DNA of 64,000 nt from Pseudomonas fluorescens (GTDB lineage: Bacteria; Pseudomonadota; Gammaproteobacteria; Pseudomonadales; Pseudomonadaceae): NCBI RefSeq assembly GCF_000967965.1, contig NZ_LACC01000024.1:1-64000 (forward strand), given 5' to 3'. Of the stretch, positions 1 through 7,423 are shown one piece after another. The notes beneath the pieces were generated by a model. The model did no database searches. It worked only from the letters and a program-made list of their open reading frames with translations, and was not told the origin of the DNA. The number at the start of each line of letters is the position of its first letter. Position 1 is the stretch's first letter. Both the position numbers and the translations under genes were made by a program.

Positions 1-4
1 CCAT

Positions 5-51
5 CGGCCATCCATGGCCGGGGGCGGCTAACCCGGCATCCATGCCGGGTT
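5..51. repeat. Tandem palindromes with CATCCATG core
   Basis: Arms CGGCCAT (5-11) and ATGGCCG (14-20) surround a CC loop. Arms AACCCGGCAT (30-39) and ATGCCGGGTT (42-51) surround another CC loop. Both are exact inverted repeats. Similar GC-rich hairpins are common between Pseudomonas genes, so this is probably a dispersed repetitive element. Confidence 0.6.
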
Positions 52-459
52 GCCCACTGCGCAGAACCTGCGCTCGGCCTCACGAGGGGGCGCACACCGC
101 AACAGCGTCCGAGGCGGCCTACCGGCCGGCCTGATCGCGATCATCGTCGTGTTTCTTCCGCAGAAATTGGCGTATGTCCGTTAATAGCATCTGTACGCGG
201 TCGGTGTAGGAGCTAGCGAAGCCTGCGATCCTTTGATCTTCAGCAATCGTTCTGACATCGGTGGTTCAACGCCGCACACAGCATTGACCAGTGTTCCTTA
301 AAGGGGCGCCCGCGCTACCGCTGCTCCCATATGTAACACCTGCCCCCGATACCTTGGCGTCACCGTGCCTCGGGTTGCACCGCTACAAAACCTCTACGCC
401 AAGGCCTGACAACTAATTCACCCCTCGGACTGGAATTAGGCACGCTGATTGCTATTGTT

Positions 460-476
460 AATATCGTATACGAAAT
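460..476. promoter_or_regulatory. Operator copy 1 of the hydroxyproline locus
   Basis: The 17-nt string AATATCGTATACGAAAT contains the perfect 10-bp palindrome TCGTATACGA (464-473). The identical 17 nt recur at 6391-6407 before the DHDPS-family gene. A GTATAC-centred palindrome is typical of FCD-type GntR repressors. It lies about 45 bp before the first ABC transporter gene. The regulator gene itself is not in the window. Confidence 0.65.
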
Positions 477-520
477 CCCCAATACGATTTTCAACAGCAC
501 TTCACATCAACGAGGCCTCT

Positions 521-1339
521 ATGAAAAACCCCGCATTTGCCGTAGCCCTCAGCGCTGTTCTCAGTACCTCCTTTATCGCCACTGCCCAGGCCGACAAGCT
601 CGACGACATCATCGGCTCGGGCAAGCTGCGTTGCGCCGTGACCCTGGACTTCCCGCCCATGGGCTTTCGCGATGCCAGCAACTCGCCTGCCGGCTTCGAT
701 GTGGACTATTGCCGCGACCTGGCGAAGATCCTCGGGGTCGAGGCCGAAGTGGTGGAAACGCCGTTCCCGGATCGCATTCCGGCACTGGTCTCCGGGCGGG
801 CTGACGTGATCGTCGCGTCCACCTCCGACACCCTCGAACGCGCCAAGACCGTTGGCCTCACCGTGCCCTACTTTGCCTTCCAGATGGTGGTGCTGACCCG
901 CGACGACACCGGCATCAACGGCTTCGACGACCTCAAGGGCAAAGCAGTGGGCAACACCAGCGGCACCTATGAGGCCATCGCCTTGGAGAAAGACGTGAAG
1001 AACTGGGGCTCGGGCAGTTTCCGAGCCTACCAGTCGCAGAGTGATACCCTGCTAGCCGTCGCCCAAGGCCACATCGATGCCACCGTGGTCACCAACACCG
1101 TGGCCGCCGCCACCCTCAAGTCGGGCAAATACAAAAACCTGAAAGTCGCCGGTAACGCCCCGTACGTCATCGACTACGTGTCCCTGGGTGCCAAGCGCAG
1201 CGAGTTCGGCCTGCTCAACTACCTCAACCTGTTCGTCAACCAACAGGTGCGCACCGGTCGCTACAAGGAGCTGTTCGTTAAATGGGTTGGCACCGAGATC
1301 CCGCCGACCAACCTGACCGTACCTCAGGTCTACTACTGA
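521..1339 (+). CDS. Amino-acid ABC transporter substrate-binding protein (family 3)
   Basis: Periplasmic solute-binding protein of 272 residues. The first ~24 residues are a Sec signal peptide ending in ATAQA, followed by a classic SBP_bac_3 start (KLDDIIGSGKLRCAV, then PPMGFRD and GFDVDYCRDLAK). A longer frame opens at 449, but ATG 521 is preferred: it follows a GAGG Shine-Dalgarno element and sits directly before the signal peptide, and the 449 start would put the operator inside the gene. It is followed by the dehydratase, two permeases and an ATPase. The ligand is inferred to be a hydroxyproline or related imino acid from these neighbours; a general polar amino acid is possible. Confidence 0.85.
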   Translation: MKNPAFAVALSAVLSTSFIATAQADKLDDIIGSGKLRCAVTLDFPPMGFRDASNSPAGFDVDYCRDLAKILGVEAEVVETPFPDRIPALVSGRADVIVASTSDTLERAKTVGLTVPYFAFQMVVLTRDDTGINGFDDLKGKAVGNTSGTYEAIALEKDVKNWGSGSFRAYQSQSDTLLAVAQGHIDATVVTNTVAAATLKSGKYKNLKVAGNAPYVIDYVSLGAKRSEFGLLNYLNLFVNQQVRTGRYKELFVKWVGTEIPPTNLTVPQVYY

Positions 1340-1340
1340 G

Positions 1341-3128
1341 ATGTCCGGCATGCCTAGGCCAATGTCTCTGACCGGGCGCAGCCTGGTGGCGGGTGCCGCG
1401 CAAGGCGCCCTGCTGTTCGCCGATGTCGGCTTGAGTTTCTGGGGCGGAGTCGATCCCTGCACGGGTGAAGTCATCGACCGCCATCACCCGCTCAGCGGCC
1501 AACACCTGGCCGGCCGCGTGCTGGCGATTCCCAGTGGTCGCGGCTCGTGCACCGGCAGCAGTGTGTTGATGGAACTGATCAGCAACGGCCATGCACCGGC
1601 AGCACTGGTGCTGGCCGAACCCGACGAGATCCTGACCCTGGGTGTGCTGGTGGCGCAGACTATTTTTGCCCGTTCCCTGCCGGTGCTGTGCATCGGCAGG
1701 GAGGCCTTCGCCGCTTTACGCGGCCAGGCTTTCGCCCGAGTCGAAAATACAACGCTGAGCCTGTTCGATCACCTGCCGAGCGATGCCTGGCAGGGACTCG
1801 ACAGCCCATTACCCAACACCGACACCACCGCCTCGATCGCGCTCACTGAGCACGATTGGGCGCTGCTCGACGGCCAGCATGGCAAAGCCGCGCAGATGGC
1901 CATGCAGATCGTTCTGCGCATGGCCGAACTGCAAGGTGCCAGCAGCCTGGTGGATGTCACTCAAGCGCACATCGACGGCTGCATTTATACGGGACCGGCG
2001 AGCCTGCGTTTTGCCGAACAATTGGTGCAATGGGGCGCCAAAGTACGAGTGCCCACCACCCTCAATTCAATTTCCGTCGACCAGCGCCGTTGGCGCGAAC
2101 TGGGTATCGACCCGGCACTGGGTGAACCGGCCAGTGCCTTGGGCGATGCCTATATGGCGATGGGCGCACAGCTCAGTTTCACCTGCGCGCCGTACCTGCT
2201 CGACACTGCACCGAAGGCTGGCGAGCAAATCGTCTGGGCGGAATCCAATGCGGTGGTCTACGCCAACAGCGTGCTCGGTGCACGCACCCTGAAATACCCG
2301 GATTACCTGGACATCTGCATCGCCCTCACCGGCCGCGCGCCGCTGATCGGCTGCCACCTGGACGCTCAACGCAAGGTCCGGTTGCAGATCGAATTGCCCG
2401 CCCTCGGTGAACTGGACGATGCCTTCTACCCGTTGCTGGGTTATCACATCGGTGCGCTGGCCGGCAGCCGCGTGCCGCTGGTGCTGGGACTGGAAAAACG
2501 CAAGCCGAGCCTGGACGACCTCAAAGCCTTTGGCGCGGCTTTCGCCACCACCTCGGCGGCACCGCTGTTCCATATCGCCGGGGTCACCCCGGAGGCCATT
2601 GACCCGGCGCAGGTGCTGGATGCGGACACTTCCATTCCCGTGGAAAAAATCCGCTTGAAAGACCTGCTGCTCAGCTGGCGCGAACTCAACAGTGCTCGCG
2701 ATAACCGGGTGGATGTGGTGTCGCTGGGTAACCCGCACTTTTCCCTCAGCGAGTTCGCTCACCTGGCGCGACTGTGCCGGGGACGGCACAAACACCCGGA
2801 TGTGGTGCTTGCCATCACCTGCGGCCGTGCGGTGCTGGAGCAGGCCCGCGAGGCCGGGCACATCGCCGTGAACGAAGCTTTTGGCGCGACCTTGGTCACC
2901 GACACCTGCTGGTGCATGCTCGGCGAACCCGTAATCCCCCTGGCGGCTAAAAACCTGATGACCAACTCGGGCAAATACGCCCACTACGCACCGGGCCTGG
3001 TCGGCCGCAAGGTGCACTTCGCCAGCCTTGCCGAATGCGTCGACGCCGCCTGCACCGCCACAGCCAGCGGACGTTTGCCGGCCTGGTTACAACCTGCTGC
3101 CCTACTGGAGAGCCCTGCGCATGTTTGA
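1341..3128 (+). CDS. Aconitase X-type cis-3-hydroxy-L-proline dehydratase
   Basis: A 595-residue protein with an N-terminal swivel domain (DUF126-like, about residues 8-140, with the motif PSGRGSCTGSS) fused to the large AcnX catalytic domain (DUF521-like, about 170-590, with HIAGVTPEA, AITCGRA and TDTCWCML). Bacterial AcnX of this fused type is reported to dehydrate cis-3-hydroxy-L-proline to Delta1-pyrroline-2-carboxylate. This fits its place inside an amino-acid ABC transporter operon and beside proline-racemase and pyrroline reductase genes. Cys residues in the catalytic part are candidate iron ligands. The start is one base after the binding-protein stop; the end overlaps the permease by 8 bases. 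Family assignment is firm; the exact substrate is inferred. Confidence 0.8.
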   Translation: MSGMPRPMSLTGRSLVAGAAQGALLFADVGLSFWGGVDPCTGEVIDRHHPLSGQHLAGRVLAIPSGRGSCTGSSVLMELISNGHAPAALVLAEPDEILTLGVLVAQTIFARSLPVLCIGREAFAALRGQAFARVENTTLSLFDHLPSDAWQGLDSPLPNTDTTASIALTEHDWALLDGQHGKAAQMAMQIVLRMAELQGASSLVDVTQAHIDGCIYTGPASLRFAEQLVQWGAKVRVPTTLNSISVDQRRWRELGIDPALGEPASALGDAYMAMGAQLSFTCAPYLLDTAPKAGEQIVWAESNAVVYANSVLGARTLKYPDYLDICIALTGRAPLIGCHLDAQRKVRLQIELPALGELDDAFYPLLGYHIGALAGSRVPLVLGLEKRKPSLDDLKAFGAAFATTSAAPLFHIAGVTPEAIDPAQVLDADTSIPVEKIRLKDLLLSWRELNSARDNRVDVVSLGNPHFSLSEFAHLARLCRGRHKHPDVVLAITCGRAVLEQAREAGHIAVNEAFGATLVTDTCWCMLGEPVIPLAAKNLMTNSGKYAHYAPGLVGRKVHFASLAECVDAACTATASGRLPAWLQPAALLESPAHV

Positions 3129-3786
3129 CTACAGCTTCCAATGGCGCTCCGCCCTGCGCGCCCTGCCGGACATGCTTGCCGGTGCCATCGTCACCTTCGA
3201 AACCGCCGCACTGTCGATGATCTTCGGCGTGCTGATCGCCTTGGCCCTGACGGTGATGCGCGAAGCCAAACACCCGTTATTGCGCGGTTTCGGCAACGGC
3301 TGGGTATCGATCGCGCGCAACACCCCGTCGCTGTTCCAGATCTACATCCTCTACTTCGGCCTCGGCTCGCTGAACCTTCATGTCAGTTCATGGTTCGCCC
3401 TGCTGGCCGGGATCACCTTCAACAATGCAGGGTATCTGGCGGAGAACTTTCGCGGCGGCCTCAAAGCGGTTCCCCACACACAAGTGCGTGCGGCGCGTTC
3501 CCTCGGCATGAGTGCCTTCCAGGCCTATCGCATGATCATCGTCCCGCAACTGCTGCGGATCGTGTTCTACCCACTGACCAATCAGATGGTCTGGGCGGTG
3601 CTGATGACCTCGCTGGGGGTGATCGTCGGGCTGAACAATGACCTGACGGGGGTGACCCAGGAATACAACGTCAAAACCTTCCGCACCTTCGAATACTTCG
3701 CCATCGCAGCGGGGCTGTATTACCTGATTGCCAAGGCAATCGTTGCGGCAGCCCGGCTGATGGCCTGGCGGTTGTTCCGTTATTGA
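3121..3786 (+). CDS. Amino-acid ABC transporter permease (HisM/GlnP type)
   Basis: Inner-membrane permease of about 221 residues with several hydrophobic helices and the EAA-type loop (LKAVPHTQVRAARSLGMSAFQ) that docks to the ATPase. ATG 3121 (MFDYSFQW) is chosen over an upstream frame from 3028 because it has a GGAG element at 3107 and overlaps the preceding gene by only 8 bases, the usual tight coupling. It pairs with the next gene to form the heterodimeric channel. Confidence 0.85.
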   Translation: MFDYSFQWRSALRALPDMLAGAIVTFETAALSMIFGVLIALALTVMREAKHPLLRGFGNGWVSIARNTPSLFQIYILYFGLGSLNLHVSSWFALLAGITFNNAGYLAENFRGGLKAVPHTQVRAARSLGMSAFQAYRMIIVPQLLRIVFYPLTNQMVWAVLMTSLGVIVGLNNDLTGVTQEYNVKTFRTFEYFAIAAGLYYLIAKAIVAAARLMAWRLFRY

Positions 3787-3796
3787 GGAGCTGTCC

Positions 3797-4447
3797 ATGT
3801 TTTCCACCGATTTTTCCTCCAATGACCTGATGTTCCTGCTCAACGGTGCGTGGGTCACGATGCAACTGACCTTCTGGTCGATCATTCTCGGCTCCGTGGC
3901 TGGGTTGTTCTTCGGCCTGCTGCGCGCCTTGTTGCCTCGGGCCAGCCTGCCGCTGGCGTGGGTGCTGGACGTGTTTCGCAGCGTGCCGTTGCTGATCCAG
4001 TTCGTGCTGTTCAACTCGCTCAAAAGCATCGTCGGTTTGAACATCAGTGCCTTCAGCGTCGGCTGCATTGTGCTGGGGGTGTATGCCGCGGCGTACTTCA
4101 CCGAGATCGTGCGTGCCGGCGTACTGGCGGTGCCGTTTACCGTGCGCCGGGCCAGTCGTTCGTTGGGCCTGAGCTTCTTGCAGGACTTGCGCTGGATCGT
4201 CCTGCCAATGGCCACTCGGGTGGCGTTCCCTGGCTGGCTGAACCTGGTGCTCGGCGTGATGAAAGACACCGCGCTGGTGATGTGGATCGGCATCGTCGAA
4301 CTGCTGCGCGCCTCGCAAACCATCGTCACCCGCATCCAGGAACCTCTGCTGGTGCTGTGCATCGCGGGCCTTATCTACTACGTCATGAGCCTGGTGGTCG
4401 CACGCCTGGGCGCTCGTCTGGAAAGAAGGTGGCAAGAAAATGATTGA
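3797..4447 (+). CDS. Amino-acid ABC transporter permease, second subunit
   Basis: 216-residue polar amino-acid permease. Helical segments surround an EAA-like loop (VRRASRSLGLSFLQDLRWIV). ATG 3797 is preceded by a strong GAGGAG at 3785-3790. The stop overlaps the ATPase start (ATG 4440), so translation is coupled. With the 3121 gene it forms the transmembrane channel. Confidence 0.85.
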   Translation: MFSTDFSSNDLMFLLNGAWVTMQLTFWSIILGSVAGLFFGLLRALLPRASLPLAWVLDVFRSVPLLIQFVLFNSLKSIVGLNISAFSVGCIVLGVYAAAYFTEIVRAGVLAVPFTVRRASRSLGLSFLQDLRWIVLPMATRVAFPGWLNLVLGVMKDTALVMWIGIVELLRASQTIVTRIQEPLLVLCIAGLIYYVMSLVVARLGARLERRWQEND

Positions 4448-5162
4448 GATCGACAACGTACATAAATCCTTCGGCAACCTCGAAGTGGTCAAGGGCGTCA
4501 ACCTGACGGTGAACAAGGGCGAAGTGGTGTCGATCATCGGCGGCTCCGGCTCCGGCAAATCGACCCTGCTGATGTGCATCAACGGCCTGGAACCGATCCA
4601 GAAAGGCAACATCCGCGTTGACGGCGTCGAGGTCCATCACAGCGCCACCGACCTCAATCGCCTGCGGCAGAAAATCGGCATCGTGTTCCAGCAATGGAAT
4701 GCCTTTCCGCATCTGACGGTGCTGGAAAACGTCATGCTCGCACCGCGCAAAGTGCTGGGCAAAAGCAAGGCCGAAGCTGAAGAGTTAGCGGTGAAGCAAC
4801 TGACTCACGTCGGTCTGGGCGACAAGTTCAAGACCTTCCCTGGCAAGCTGTCCGGTGGACAGCAGCAACGCATGGCCATCGCCCGGGCCCTGGCCATGTC
4901 GCCGGATTACATGCTGTTCGACGAAGCCACTTCGGCACTCGACCCGCAACTGGTCGGCGAAGTGCTGGACACCATGCGCATGCTTGCCGAAGACGGCATG
5001 ACCATGGTGTTGGTGACCCACGAAATCCGCTTTGCCCGGGACGTGTCCGACCGTGTGGCGTTCTTCCGCAATGGCCTGGTGCATGAGATTGGTTCGCCGG
5101 ATCAGGTGATTGGCAATCCGGTGCATGCGGAAACAGCGGCGTTTCTCAAATCGGTGAAATAA
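4440..5162 (+). CDS. Amino-acid ABC transporter ATP-binding protein
   Basis: 240-residue ATPase of the GlnQ/HisP class. Walker A is GGSGSGKST (about residues 34-42), the signature is LSGGQQQR, Walker B is MLFDEATSALD, and the switch His is in VTHE. All key residues are intact. It overlaps the upstream permease by 8 bases and is the last gene of the first transcription unit; a REP pair follows. Confidence 0.9.
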   Translation: MIEIDNVHKSFGNLEVVKGVNLTVNKGEVVSIIGGSGSGKSTLLMCINGLEPIQKGNIRVDGVEVHHSATDLNRLRQKIGIVFQQWNAFPHLTVLENVMLAPRKVLGKSKAEAEELAVKQLTHVGLGDKFKTFPGKLSGGQQQRMAIARALAMSPDYMLFDEATSALDPQLVGEVLDTMRMLAEDGMTMVLVTHEIRFARDVSDRVAFFRNGLVHEIGSPDQVIGNPVHAETAAFLKSVK

Positions 5163-5173
5163 CTAACGGCCCA

Positions 5174-5245
5174 ATCGCGAGCAGGCTCACTCCTACAGGG
5201 TTAGCGGTGCATATCGAACAGTGTAGGAGCGAGCCTGCTCGCGAT
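5174..5245. repeat. REP inverted pair
   Basis: Two 24-nt arms at 5174-5197 and 5222-5245 are inverted copies with one mismatch and carry the Pseudomonas REP core GAGCAGGCTC. It separates the ABC transporter genes from the racemase-family gene and could act as an mRNA-stabilising or weak terminating hairpin. Confidence 0.85.
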
Positions 5246-5277
5246 GAGGCCCGCACGGACAAAACAAGGATCAAGTC

Positions 5278-6306
5278 ATGCGTTCATCAAAAGTCATTCA
5301 TGTAGTCAGCTGCCACGCCGAAGGCGAAGTCGGCGACGTGATCGTGGGCGGTGTCGCCCCGCCGCCCGGCGCCACCGTGTGGGAACAGTCGCGCTGGATC
5401 GCCCGGGACGAAACCCTGCGCAACTTCGTCCTCAACGAACCCCGCGGCGGCGTGTTCCGCCACGTCAACCTGCTGGTCCCGGCCAAGGACCCACGGGCGC
5501 AGATGGCCTGGATCATCATGGAACCGGCGGACACCCCACCGATGTCCGGCTCCAACTCGTTGTGCGTCGCCACCGTATTGCTCGACAGCGGCATCCTGCC
5601 CATGACCGAGCCGCAAACCCGCCTGGTGCTGGAAGCGCCCGGCGGCCTGATCGAAGCCGTGGCCGACTGCCGGGATGGCAAGGTGCAACGGGTGGAAGTG
5701 AAAAACGTGCCGTCCTTCGCTGATCGACTGGATGCGTGGATTGAAGTCGAAGGCATCGGCTCGCTGAAGGTTGACACCGCTTATGGTGGCGACAGTTTTG
5801 TGATTGCCGATGCCAAAGGCCTGGGTTTCTCCATCCGCCCGGATGAAGCGGCCGATCTGGTGGCGGTCGGGCTGAAAATCACTCGAGCGGCCAACGAACA
5901 ACTGGGCTTCGTGCATCCGCTGAATCCCGAGTGGTCGCACATTTCCTTCTGCCAGATCGCCGCGCCCATCGTCCATGAGAACGGCATCGCCACCGGCGCC
6001 AATGCGGTGGTGATTCAACCGGGCAAGATAGACCGCTCCCCCACCGGCACTGGTTGCTCGGCGCGCATGGCGGTGTTGCAGGCCAAAGGCTTGATGCAGG
6101 TTGGCGAGCGCTTTGTCGGCCGTTCGATTATCGGCTCCGAGTTCCACTGCCGCATTGATTCGCTGACCGAAGTCGCCGGCCGCGCCGCGATTTACCCGTG
6201 CATTTCCGGCCGGGCGTGGATCACCGGCACCCATCAATTGCTGCTCGACCCAAGCGATCCGTGGCCACAAGGCTATCGCCTGTCCGACACTTGGCCCGGC
6301 GCCTGA
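5278..6306 (+). CDS. Proline racemase-family protein with Ser/Thr catalytic pair
   Basis: 342 residues, full length for the proline racemase / hydroxyproline epimerase / trans-3-hydroxyproline dehydratase superfamily. The first catalytic site reads PPMSGSNS, with Ser90 where racemases have Cys. The second reads DRSPTGTG, with Thr256 in place of Cys. Known enzymes usually carry Cys/Cys, Ser/Cys (4-hydroxyproline 2-epimerase) or Cys/Thr (trans-3-hydroxy-L-proline dehydratase), so this pair is unusual. Context points to hydroxyproline metabolism, with an AcnX dehydratase upstream and a DHDPS-family deaminase downstream. Dehydratase-like chemistry is more plausible than racemisation because neither Cys base is present; this is inference. 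Confidence 0.75.
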   Translation: MRSSKVIHVVSCHAEGEVGDVIVGGVAPPPGATVWEQSRWIARDETLRNFVLNEPRGGVFRHVNLLVPAKDPRAQMAWIIMEPADTPPMSGSNSLCVATVLLDSGILPMTEPQTRLVLEAPGGLIEAVADCRDGKVQRVEVKNVPSFADRLDAWIEVEGIGSLKVDTAYGGDSFVIADAKGLGFSIRPDEAADLVAVGLKITRAANEQLGFVHPLNPEWSHISFCQIAAPIVHENGIATGANAVVIQPGKIDRSPTGTGCSARMAVLQAKGLMQVGERFVGRSIIGSEFHCRIDSLTEVAGRAAIYPCISGRAWITGTHQLLLDPSDPWPQGYRLSDTWPGA

Positions 6307-6390
6307 TCACGCAATCCCTGAACCCCCAGACCAACGGCCAGTAAAAACCCCTGAAAACCAAAAAAAACACTAGCCGAGCATGGTCATTTT

Positions 6391-6407
6391 AAATATCGTA
6401 TACGAAA
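6391..6407. promoter_or_regulatory. Operator copy 2 of the hydroxyproline locus
   Basis: The same 17 nt as at 460-476, with palindrome TCGTATACGA at 6395-6404. It lies 26 bases before the ATG of the DHDPS-family gene, a position suited to repression. The copy suggests that one GntR-type regulator controls both the ABC transporter/dehydratase unit and this unit. Confidence 0.65.
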
Positions 6408-6432
6408 TACAATTAACGAACCGGAGGCAACA

Positions 6433-7350
6433 ATGAGCAAGCGCATTAACTGGAGTGGCGTCTTCCCCGCAGTGACCACTCAATTCAACGATGACTTCTC
6501 CATCAACCTGGAAAAAACCCATCAGGTGATTTCCAACGTGATCCGCGACGGCGTGTCCGGCCTGGTGGTCTGCGGCTCGGTAGGTGAAAACACCTCGCTG
6601 AGCGCCGAAGAAAAAATCGCCGTGACTGAAGTGGCCGTCGATGCCGCCCGTGGTCGCGTGCCGGTGATTTGCGGCGTGGCAGAGTTCACCAGCATACAAG
6701 CGGCCAAGGTCGCCAATGCCGTACGCCGGGTCGGCGTCGATGGCGTGATGCTGATGCCGGCGCTGGTCTACGGTTCCAAGCCGTTCGAGACCGCCGAGCA
6801 TTACCGCTACGTGGCGAAAAACGCCGACGTGCCGCTGATGGTCTACAACAACCCGCCTATCTATAAGAACGACGTCACCCCGGACATCCTGATTTCCCTG
6901 GCCGACTGCGACAACGTGGTGTGCTTCAAGGACTCTTCCGGCGACACCCGCCGCTTCATCGACGTGCGCAACGAAGTCGGTGACCGTTTCGTGCTGTTCG
7001 CCGGCCTCGACGACGTGGTGCTGGAAAGCATCGCCGTGGGTGCCGAAGGTTGGGTCTCGGGCATGTCCAACGTGTTCCCGAAAGAGGGCGAAACCATCTT
7101 CCGCCTGGCCAAGGCCGGTCGTTTCGCCGAAGCCATGCCGATCTACGAATGGCTGATGCCGATCCTGCACCTCGATGCCCGTGCCGACCTGGTGCAGTGC
7201 ATCAAGCTGTGTGAAGCCATCGCCGGTCGCGGCAGCGCTTTGACCCGTCCGCCACGCCTGGCCCTGCCGGAAGCCGACCGCGTATTCGTCGAGCAGATCA
7301 TGGCCAAGGCGTTGGCGAGCCGCCCGGAACTGCCGGACGTCGGTCTCTGA
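6433..7350 (+). CDS. DHDPS-family pyrroline-4-hydroxy-2-carboxylate deaminase (probable)
   Basis: 305-residue TIM-barrel lyase of the dihydrodipicolinate synthase family. Schiff-base Lys166 (VVCFKDSSGD) and Tyr138 (VYNNP) are present, as is the N-terminal GSVGENTSL motif. In hydroxyproline catabolism the family member converts Delta1-pyrroline-4-hydroxy-2-carboxylate to alpha-ketoglutarate semialdehyde. The semialdehyde dehydrogenase two genes downstream makes that role likely here. True lysine-biosynthetic DapA is less likely given the catabolic context and the upstream operator. ATG 6433 has a GGAGG-type element (CCGGAGGCAACA). A terminator-like hairpin follows the gene. Confidence 0.75.
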   Translation: MSKRINWSGVFPAVTTQFNDDFSINLEKTHQVISNVIRDGVSGLVVCGSVGENTSLSAEEKIAVTEVAVDAARGRVPVICGVAEFTSIQAAKVANAVRRVGVDGVMLMPALVYGSKPFETAEHYRYVAKNADVPLMVYNNPPIYKNDVTPDILISLADCDNVVCFKDSSGDTRRFIDVRNEVGDRFVLFAGLDDVVLESIAVGAEGWVSGMSNVFPKEGETIFRLAKAGRFAEAMPIYEWLMPILHLDARADLVQCIKLCEAIAGRGSALTRPPRLALPEADRVFVEQIMAKALASRPELPDVGL

Positions 7351-7356
7351 GTGATT

Positions 7357-7399
7357 GCCGGGCGGGCCTTTACCGGCCCGGCCCGGCTGCCCGTTTTTT
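7357..7399 (+). terminator. Probable intrinsic terminator after the deaminase gene
   Basis: A GC-rich stem (GCCGGGCGGGCC against GGCCCGGCCCGGC, with one bulge) is followed six bases later by T6 at 7394-7399. The long gap between stem and T run makes it less than ideal; partial read-through to the transporter gene is possible. Confidence 0.5.
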
Positions 7400-7423
7400 C
7401 GCGCCTTAACAAGGTACGTCAGC

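Larger units (their letters stand above)
1..520. other. Non-coding left edge with nested palindromes
   Basis: No convincing long gene lies here. Two near-perfect hairpins stand at 5-20 and 30-51; both have arms around a shared CATCCATG core, and the second has 10-bp arms with a 2-nt loop. On the minus strand 28-144 can be read as a 38-codon frame ending inside the second palindrome. Around 203-245 is a stretch resembling a dispersed Pseudomonas repeat (TGTAGGAGCT...GCGATC). The right part carries the operator at 460-476 and the leader of the ABC transporter gene. Confidence 0.5.

Noticed and set aside
2067..3017. 316-codon minus-strand frame within the AcnX gene
   Set aside because: Shadow of the dehydratase codons; low-complexity His/Arg/Gly-rich translation and no family features.
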